64,000 nucleotides of DNA. Source: Pseudomonadota bacterium. Its GTDB lineage: Bacteria > Pseudomonadota > Gammaproteobacteria > Burkholderiales > Burkholderiaceae_C. Each line of letters starts with the position of its first letter. The stretch's first letter is position 1. Location of the stretch: NCBI GenBank assembly GCA_030538605.1, contig JAUNTQ010000003.1, positions 33,100 to 97,099 of the forward strand. Reading direction: 5' to 3'. The notes below the pieces were generated by a model. It did no database searches and was not told the origin of the DNA. It saw nothing but the letters and a program-made list of their open reading frames with translations. The position numbers and the translations under genes were made by a program. Shown here in pieces: positions 58,994-64,000 of the stretch.

Positions 58994-59721
58994 GGCGTGC
59001 GCTCCTCGGAAGGTGGCGGGGTGTCGGCAGCGGGGTCGGGGGTGTCGTCGGATGGGGGCGGTGCATCCGGCACATCCGATGCGTCTTCGCCCTCTGCGGC
59101 AGCAGATGCATCGGGATCGGCAACGGGTGCGTCGGTGGCGTTAGAGGCTGGGGCGGGTGCTTCGTCTTCACTTGCGCCCAGGGCCTCGAACATGCTGATG
59201 GCTTCTTCGGAGGGGCTTTCGAGCAGGGGCAGCTGCTCCAGCGATTGCAGCCCCAGGTCGTCGAGAAACTGGCGCGTGGTGGCGTACAGGCCGGGGCGGC
59301 CCACGGTTTCGCGGTGGCCGATCACTTCGACCCAGCCGCGGTCTTCCAGCTGCTTGATGAGCTGCGAGTTGACGGTGACGCCGCGAATGTCCTCGATGTC
59401 GCCGCGCGTGACCGGCTGGCGGTACGCGATGATGGCCAGCGTCTCCAGCGTGGCGCGGGTGTATCTGGGGGGCTTTTCGGGATGCAGGCGGTCGAGGTAT
59501 TCGCGCATCTCGGGCCGACTCTGAAAGCGCCAGCCGGTGGCCACGGCCACCAGCTCCACGCCGCGCGGCGTCCACGCTTGTTGCAGCTCGTGCAGCAGCT
59601 CCTTGAGGGTGTCGGCACCCAGCTGCTCGCCGAAAAGCGTGCGCAGCTCGCGCACCGTGAGCGGCTGCTGCGCGCAGATGAGCGCGGTTTCGAGGATGCG
59701 CTTGGCTTCCGTTGAGTTCAC
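58990..59721 (-). CDS. scpB: Segregation and condensation protein B
   Basis: 243 residues. ScpB is the winged-helix partner of ScpA and SMC in chromosome condensation. Tandem winged helices are seen in [80 protein letters not shown] and [20 protein letters not shown]. The last 65 residues are an acidic Ala/Pro tail beyond the normal family length. scpA is not in the window. Confidence -1.
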   Translation of the reverse strand: MNSTEAKRILETALICAQQPLTVRELRTLFGEQLGADTLKELLHELQQAWTPRGVELVAVATGWRFQSRPEMREYLDRLHPEKPPRYTRATLETLAIIAYRQPVTRGDIEDIRGVTVNSQLIKQLEDRGWVEVIGHRETVGRPGLYATTRQFLDDLGLQSLEQLPLLESPSEEAISMFEALGASEDEAPAPASNATDAPVADPDASAAAEGEDASDVPDAPPPSDDTPDPAADTPPPSEERTP

Positions 59722-59820
59722 GGGCGGTGGCGGGTGGGGTTGAAAAAGAGAGGGCGGCGGCAGGCGCAGGGAGGAGGTGCGCGTCCGAAGCGGTGGAGGT
59801 CGAAGGCGATGAGCGAGCCG

Positions 59821-60891
59821 TCACGCGAGCGGGGACGGCGGGGCGGGGACAGACGGGGTTTCGCCGCCGGGCATTGTAAGACCCCACTCTTGCAGCGCCG
59901 CCGCCATGTCGGCGGGCAGCGGGGCCTCGAAAGCCAGCGCCTGGCCGGTGACGGGGTGGGTGAAAGCCAGCCGCCGCGCGTGCAGGGCCTGCCGCGCCAT
60001 GCCGGCGGCAGGCGCGCCGCCGTAGAGCGCATCGGCCAGCAGCGGGTGGCCCAGGTGGGCCATGTGCACGCGGATCTGGTGCGTGCGGCCCGTGCCCAGC
60101 AAGCCGCGCACCAGGCAGCCGGCGGGCGCGTTTTGCAGCAGCGTGAAGTGGGTGTGCGCGGCCTTGCCGGGCTGGCGCGCCAGATCGACCACGGCCATGC
60201 GCAGGCGGTTGCGGGCGTCGCGGCCGATGGGAGCGTCCACCTCGCGCTCGGGCGCGCCCTGCCAGGGGCGGTGAGCCAGGGCCAGGTATTCGCGCCGCAC
60301 CTCGCGCGCGGCGATGCGCGCCACCAGCGCGTCCATGCCCGTGCGGGTGCGCGCCACCACCATGAGGCCGCTGGTGTCCTTGTCGAGCCGGTGCACGATG
60401 CCCGCGCGCGGCAGTTGCGCCGCCTTGGCATCGCGTGCCAGCAGGGCGTTGAGCAAGGTGCCGCTCCAGTGGCCGGGCGCGGGGTGCACCACCAGGCCGG
60501 CGGGCTTGTCGATGATGGCCAGGTGCTCGTCTTCGTGCAGCACGCGCAGGGGGATGGCCTCGGGCGTGAAGGCCTGGCTCATGGGCGTGGGGCGCAGCTC
60601 GATGTCGATCGCCTCGCCCGCGCGCAGCTTGTGGGCGGGCCGGGTGACGACGCTGCCGTTGACACGCGCCGCGCCATCGGCCACGAGCTGGCTGAGGTAG
60701 TTGCGTGAAAGCTCGGGCACCAGGGCCGCCAGCGCGCGGTCCAGCCGGTCGCCGTGGCACGCGGCGGGCACGCTCAGGCGGCGCAGCTCCGTTTCAGCGC
60801 CGCCTTCGCCATCGAGCGCCAGGGCGTCGTCGCCCTCGCCCGCCTCGGGTGGCGCCGGGTGCGCCGATACAATCGTCCGGTTGTGAACCAC
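59821..60891 (-). CDS. rluD: 23S rRNA pseudouridine synthase RluD
   Basis: Up to 356 residues. It makes pseudouridines 1911, 1915 and 1917 in helix 69 of 23S rRNA. An S4 domain (HGDRLDRALAALVPELSRNY; GAARVNGSVVTRPAHKLRAG) is followed by the catalytic domain with IIDKPAGLVVHPAPGHWSGT, the catalytic Asp in VHRLDKDTSGLMVVART and GTGRTHQIRVHMAHLGHPLL. The only early start is GTG 60891, just 17 bp from the divergent bamD ATG. A downstream GTG (at LSVPAACHG) is possible, so the start is uncertain. Confidence -1.
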   Translation of the reverse strand: MVHNRTIVSAHPAPPEAGEGDDALALDGEGGAETELRRLSVPAACHGDRLDRALAALVPELSRNYLSQLVADGAARVNGSVVTRPAHKLRAGEAIDIELRPTPMSQAFTPEAIPLRVLHEDEHLAIIDKPAGLVVHPAPGHWSGTLLNALLARDAKAAQLPRAGIVHRLDKDTSGLMVVARTRTGMDALVARIAAREVRREYLALAHRPWQGAPEREVDAPIGRDARNRLRMAVVDLARQPGKAAHTHFTLLQNAPAGCLVRGLLGTGRTHQIRVHMAHLGHPLLADALYGGAPAAGMARQALHARRLAFTHPVTGQALAFEAPLPADMAAALQEWGLTMPGGETPSVPAPPSPLA

Positions 60892-60908
60892 AAGGAAAAT
60901 CCGCCGTG

Positions 60909-61730
60909 ATGCCAGTCAAGCCAAGCGCCCGATTATCGGCGGCCCGTGGCGGTGCCACCGCCCTCATGCTCGGCGTGGCCCTGCTGGCGGGCTGCTCGTC
61001 CAAGCCCGTGGACCGCACCGCCGGCTGGAGCCCCAACCGCATCCACGCCGAAGCGCGCGATGAACTGAGCGCAGGCGCCTATGACAAGGCCATCCCCCTT
61101 TACGAAGCGCTGGAAGGCCGCGCCGCCGGCACGCCGCTGGCGCAGCAGGCGCAGCTGGACAAGGCCTATGCGCAGTTCAAGGACGGCCAGAAGGCCGAGG
61201 CCATTGCCACGCTTGACCGCTTCATGCGCCTGCACCCGGCCAGCCCGGCGATCGACTACGCGCTGTATCTGAAAGGCGTGATCAACTTCAACGAAGAGCT
61301 GGGGCTGTTCGCCTTTCTGTCGCGACAGGATTTGTCCGAGCGCGACCAGCGTGCGGCCAAGGACGCGTTCGAGTCATTCAGCGAACTGGTCACGCGCTTT
61401 CCCGATTCGCGCTACACGCCCGATGCGCGCGCGCGCATGCGCTACACCGTGAACGCGCTGGCGCAATATGAAGTGCACGTGGCGCGCTACTACTACCAGC
61501 GCGGTGCCTACGTGGCCGCCGTCAACCGCGCGCAGCAGGCGCTGTCCGACTACCGCGACGCGCCCGCGCTGGAAGAAGCGCTGTACATCCTCACCCTGGC
61601 CTACGACCGGCTGAACATGCCCGAGCTGCGCGACGACGCCAAGCGCGTGCTTGACCAGAACTACCCGGGCAGCACCTACCTCACGCGCGGTTTTCGCGGG
61701 GCGGACAAGCCCTGGTGGCAGATCTGGTGA
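60909..61730 (+). CDS. bamD: Outer membrane assembly lipoprotein BamD
   Basis: 273 residues from ATG 60909, with AAGGAAAA upstream. The lipobox is ALLAGC (Cys about 28). TPR-type helices follow (AEARDELSAGAYDKAIPLYE; QAQLDKAYAQFKDGQKAEAI; SPAIDYALYLKGVINFNEEL; RDQRAAKDAFESFSELVTRF; HVARYYYQRGAYVAAVNRAQ; ALEEALYILTLAYDRLNMPE). BamD is an essential BAM component in most Gram-negatives. GATACAAT at 60866-60873 is a good -10 and lies inside the annotated rluD 5' region. Confidence -1.
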   Translation: MPVKPSARLSAARGGATALMLGVALLAGCSSKPVDRTAGWSPNRIHAEARDELSAGAYDKAIPLYEALEGRAAGTPLAQQAQLDKAYAQFKDGQKAEAIATLDRFMRLHPASPAIDYALYLKGVINFNEELGLFAFLSRQDLSERDQRAAKDAFESFSELVTRFPDSRYTPDARARMRYTVNALAQYEVHVARYYYQRGAYVAAVNRAQQALSDYRDAPALEEALYILTLAYDRLNMPELRDDAKRVLDQNYPGSTYLTRGFRGADKPWWQIW

Positions 61731-61793
61731 CAAGCCTCTGAGCGGCTGACGCCGCGTGCCCCTTCTGGCCCCTCTTTTTTCACCCAGGCCCCC

Positions 61794-62258
61794 ATGACCA
61801 AGCACCAACGCATCAGCTCCGAAGAAGCCGCCGACCGCCTGGCCATTCGCGAGCTTTTCGATGCCTACGCGCACTGCGCCGACCGCCGCGACGCCAAGGG
61901 GCAGCAGGCGCTGTTCACGCCCGACACGCGCTTCATCGTCTACATGGCGGGCCACAAGGCACCGCCCACCTACACCATCGAATCGCGGGACGCCCTGGCA
62001 CCCATCTTCGACGACCTGAACAAGTACGAAGCCACCACGCATTTCAACGGCCAGAGCACCGTGGCGCTGGACGGCGACCGTGCCACGGGCGAGAGCTACA
62101 CCCTGGCCCACCACCTGTACCACCAGGACGGCCAGCGCAAGATCATGATCGCGTCGCTGCGCTACCTGGACACCTTCGTCAAGCAGGACGGCGCCTGGTA
62201 CTTCGCCGAGCGCCAGTTGATCGTGGACTGGACCGAGACGCGCGACTGCCATTCCTGA
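61794..62258 (+). CDS. NTF2/SnoaL-like protein
   Basis: 154 residues. Nuclear-transport-factor-2-like fold (SnoaL_4 type): ADRLAIRELFDAYAHCADRR near the N-terminus, LFTPDTRFIVYM, NKYEATTHFNGQSTVALDGD, YTLAHHLYHQDGQRKIMIAS and WYFAERQLIVDWTETRD. Members include ring-hydroxylating dioxygenase beta subunits, dehydratases and isomerases; conserved Asp and His are present but the reaction is unknown. It stands between bamD and dinG without an evident operon. Confidence -1.
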   Translation: MTKHQRISSEEAADRLAIRELFDAYAHCADRRDAKGQQALFTPDTRFIVYMAGHKAPPTYTIESRDALAPIFDDLNKYEATTHFNGQSTVALDGDRATGESYTLAHHLYHQDGQRKIMIASLRYLDTFVKQDGAWYFAERQLIVDWTETRDCHS

Positions 62259-62269
62259 CGCGGGTCATT

Positions 62270-62310
62270 ACAATCAAATGCATAGCTGCCTGCGCTTTGC
62301 AGGCAAGCGA
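62270..62310. repeat. Half copy of the AT-rich palindromic element
   Basis: ACAATCAAATGCATAGCTGC followed by CTGCGCTTTGCAGGCAAGCG, between the NTF2-like gene and dinG. No other feature is seen in 62259-62430. Confidence -1.
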
Positions 62311-62430
62311 TTTCGACCCATTCAAGCCAAAACCCCAAGCCAGCCTGAATACCGCTTTCAGCGGTCTTTGCGTTCAAGAAAAAGCAGCTTGCGCAACCGG
62401 GTCAACGCACGAGAGTCGGCTTCAGCCCCA

Positions 62431-64000
62431 TCATTCCACCGCTTCGGTACCCACGGGTCGCGGTTGCAAGACCGCCAGCGCCGCATCGAATGCGTCCCGC
62501 GAGGCCAGCCGACGCATGGGCGGCAGCGCGGCCAGCAGGCGGCGGCCATAGCCCATCTGCACCAGGCGCGTGTCGCAGATGACGAGCAGGCCGGTGTCGG
62601 TCTCGCGGCGGATCAGGCGCCCGGCACCCTGTTTGAGCGCCACCGCTGCTTCGGGCACCGAATAGTCGGCAAAGGCGCTGCGGCCTTCACGCTCGATGCG
62701 GCGGCAGCGGGCCTCGACCAGCGGGTCGCCCGGCGGCGGAAAGGGCAGTTTGTCGATCACCACGCATTGCAGCGCATCGCCGGGCATGTCCACGCCTTCC
62801 CAGAACGAGGCCGAGGCGACCAGCACGCAGCCGCCCTGCCCGCGCGCGTTGCCGGCGCGAAAGCGCTCCATCAGCACGCGCTTGGGGTATGCGCCTTGCG
62901 CCAGCACCTCGATGCCGCTGCCCGCAAAGCGCTCGGCAAGCAGGTCGGCAATGCCGCGCAGCGCGCGCAGCGTGGTGGTGAGCACCAGGGTGCGGCCTGC
63001 CAGCCGCGCGGCGGCGTCGCCCGCGAGTTGGGCAACGTGCGTGGCGTGTGCGGGGTCGTTGGGACGGGCGATGTGCGTGGGCACGTAGAGCGCGGCCTGG
63101 CGGGCGTAGTCGAACGGGCTGCCCACGCGCAGCACCTGCGCCTGTTGCAGGCCGCAGGGTTCGGTGAACCAGCGCAGGCGCTCGTCGTCGCCCAGCGTGG
63201 CGCTGACGAAGATCCAGGCGCGCGGGCGGGGGTCGTCGTCATGCGTCTGGTCTTCATCAGGCGACGCCGGCAATTCATTCGGCGCGGCGAGCAGGCGGGT
63301 GCGCACGGCTTCGGCGATGTCGAGGGGCGACTCGACCAGGCGCAGCGCGGTGCCCACGTCGGCCCAGCGCACCAGCTCGGGCGCGGCGGGTGCAGCAAAG
63401 CGCTGCGCGCGCGCGGCCAGCTGGGTGGCACGCGCATGCAGGCGGGCGAAGTCTGGGGCCAGCTCGCTCATCATGTCTAGCGCGTCGGCGGCGGCAGTGA
63501 GGGCGGCGGCCAGGCGCGCCAGGGCGGCGGGCCATTCGCGGCCATCCACGCCGTCGGGCACGGTGTCTGTCCAGCGCAGGCGCGTGCTGCCGCGCGCGGT
63601 GGCGTGGCCCACGGCCAGGCGCAGGGCGCGGGTGGCGGTTTCCAGCTCGCCGGCCAGCGCACTCCAGTCGGACAGGCCGCGCGCGTGCCGCAGGCCGGCG
63701 GCAAGCACATCGCGCGCAAGATCTAGCAGCTGACCGCTGGCCAGTTGCTCGCCCAGAAACTGGATGCCGGTTTCGTTGAGCTGGTGCGCTTCGTCGAACA
63801 CCACCACGCGCACGCTGGGCAGCAGCTCGGCCATGCCGGTTTCGCGAATCGCCAGGTCGGCAAAGAACAGGTGGTGGTTGATGACGACCAGGTCAGCGGC
63901 CATGGCCTCGCGCCGCGCCAGGTTGACGTGGCAGGCGCGAAACTGGGGGCAGTCGGCGCCCAGGCAGTTTTCGCGCGTGCTGGTGACCAGGGGGATGACG
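62431..64000 (-). CDS. dinG: ATP-dependent DNA helicase DinG-like (partial, 5' end outside window)
   Basis: At least 523 C-terminal residues of an XPD/Rad3-type Fe-S helicase; the start lies to the right of the window. The segment begins VIPLVTSTRENCLGADCPQF, then RACHV: three Cys spaced as in E. coli DinG (C194, C199, C205). The DEAH box is VVVFDEAHQLNETG and helicase motifs near the C-terminus include FVSATLGDDERLRWF, LVLTTTLRALRGIADLL, ASASFWEGVDMPGDALQCVV and GAGRLIRRETDTGLLVICD. DinG unwinds R-loops and D-loops and is SOS-induced in E. coli; any LexA site here is out of view. Confidence -1.
   Translation of the reverse strand, partial: VIPLVTSTRENCLGADCPQFRACHVNLARREAMAADLVVINHHLFFADLAIRETGMAELLPSVRVVVFDEAHQLNETGIQFLGEQLASGQLLDLARDVLAAGLRHARGLSDWSALAGELETATRALRLAVGHATARGSTRLRWTDTVPDGVDGREWPAALARLAAALTAAADALDMMSELAPDFARLHARATQLAARAQRFAAPAAPELVRWADVGTALRLVESPLDIAEAVRTRLLAAPNELPASPDEDQTHDDDPRPRAWIFVSATLGDDERLRWFTEPCGLQQAQVLRVGSPFDYARQAALYVPTHIARPNDPAHATHVAQLAGDAAARLAGRTLVLTTTLRALRGIADLLAERFAGSGIEVLAQGAYPKRVLMERFRAGNARGQGGCVLVASASFWEGVDMPGDALQCVVIDKLPFPPPGDPLVEARCRRIEREGRSAFADYSVPEAAVALKQGAGRLIRRETDTGLLVICDTRLVQMGYGRRLLAALPPMRRLASRDAFDAALAVLQPRPVGTEAVE

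Overview
The window is GC-rich (well over 60% by eye) bacterial chromosome that I attribute to a member of the Burkholderiales, most likely Comamonadaceae (Acidovorax/Comamonas/Ottowia-like). The evidence is gene order and one repeat. The order acnB-citE-like-mdh // gntR-sdhCDAB-sdhE-gltA and the run ndk-rlmN-pilF-rodZ-ispG-hisS-yfgM-bamB-der-hfq-hflX-hflK-hflC-hisZ-purA are both typical of that order. Many intergenic gaps carry the AT-rich palindrome with arms like AGCTGCTTGCGCA that I know from Comamonadaceae genomes. No rRNA, tRNA, CRISPR array or intact insertion sequence was seen. Identifications rest on reading translated frames and motifs; no database search was run.

Layout. 1-4780: SOS mutasome imuA-imuB-dnaE2 on the minus strand behind a LexA box; dnaE2 runs off the left edge and its 3' part appears replaced by a foreign repeat. 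4977-5732: a short-chain dehydrogenase broken by one nonsense codon. 5.9-17.7 kb: a TCA supercluster, with acnB, an exported unknown, a CitE/HpcH-type lyase and mdh leftward, and gntR, sdhCDAB, sdhE and gltA rightward. 17.8-28.5 kb: DUF808 membrane protein, DusC, a fecR/ompA/cytochrome c operon, an unusual kinase-receiver-like protein, an RluA-type synthase, an exported intradiol dioxygenase, a Ysc84 lipoprotein and an SDR, interleaved with several repeat families. 28.8-31.3 kb: an MCE/MlaE lipid-transport operon without an ATPase gene. 31.4-36.8 kb: PHA depolymerase with a 21-C tract, an RnfB-like ferredoxin, a membrane hydrolase and a MetC-type lyase. 36.9-39.5 kb: a DyP peroxidase and its encapsulin shell, placed behind a phosphoribosyltransferase and purA.

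39.5-60.9 kb is a nearly continuous minus-strand housekeeping block: purA, hisZ, hflC, hflK, hflX, hfq, der, bamB, yfgM, hisS, ispG, rodZ, pilF, rlmN, ndk, rluB, scpB and rluD. It covers purine and histidine synthesis, membrane protease control, RNA chaperoning, ribosome and outer-membrane assembly, isoprenoids, cell shape, pili and chromosome segregation. It is interrupted by an AbiEii-type nucleotidyltransferase module between ispG and hisS and by repeats between hflK/hflC and der/bamB. The right end has bamD, an NTF2-like protein and the C-terminal part of a DinG helicase.

Most distinctive features: the DyP-encapsulin pair with an internal targeting peptide; the phaZ poly-C tract, whose length sets the reading frame of the C-terminal tail; the dnaE2 truncation; the AbiEii module; and the dense set of small repeats, some inside operons and one possibly translated.
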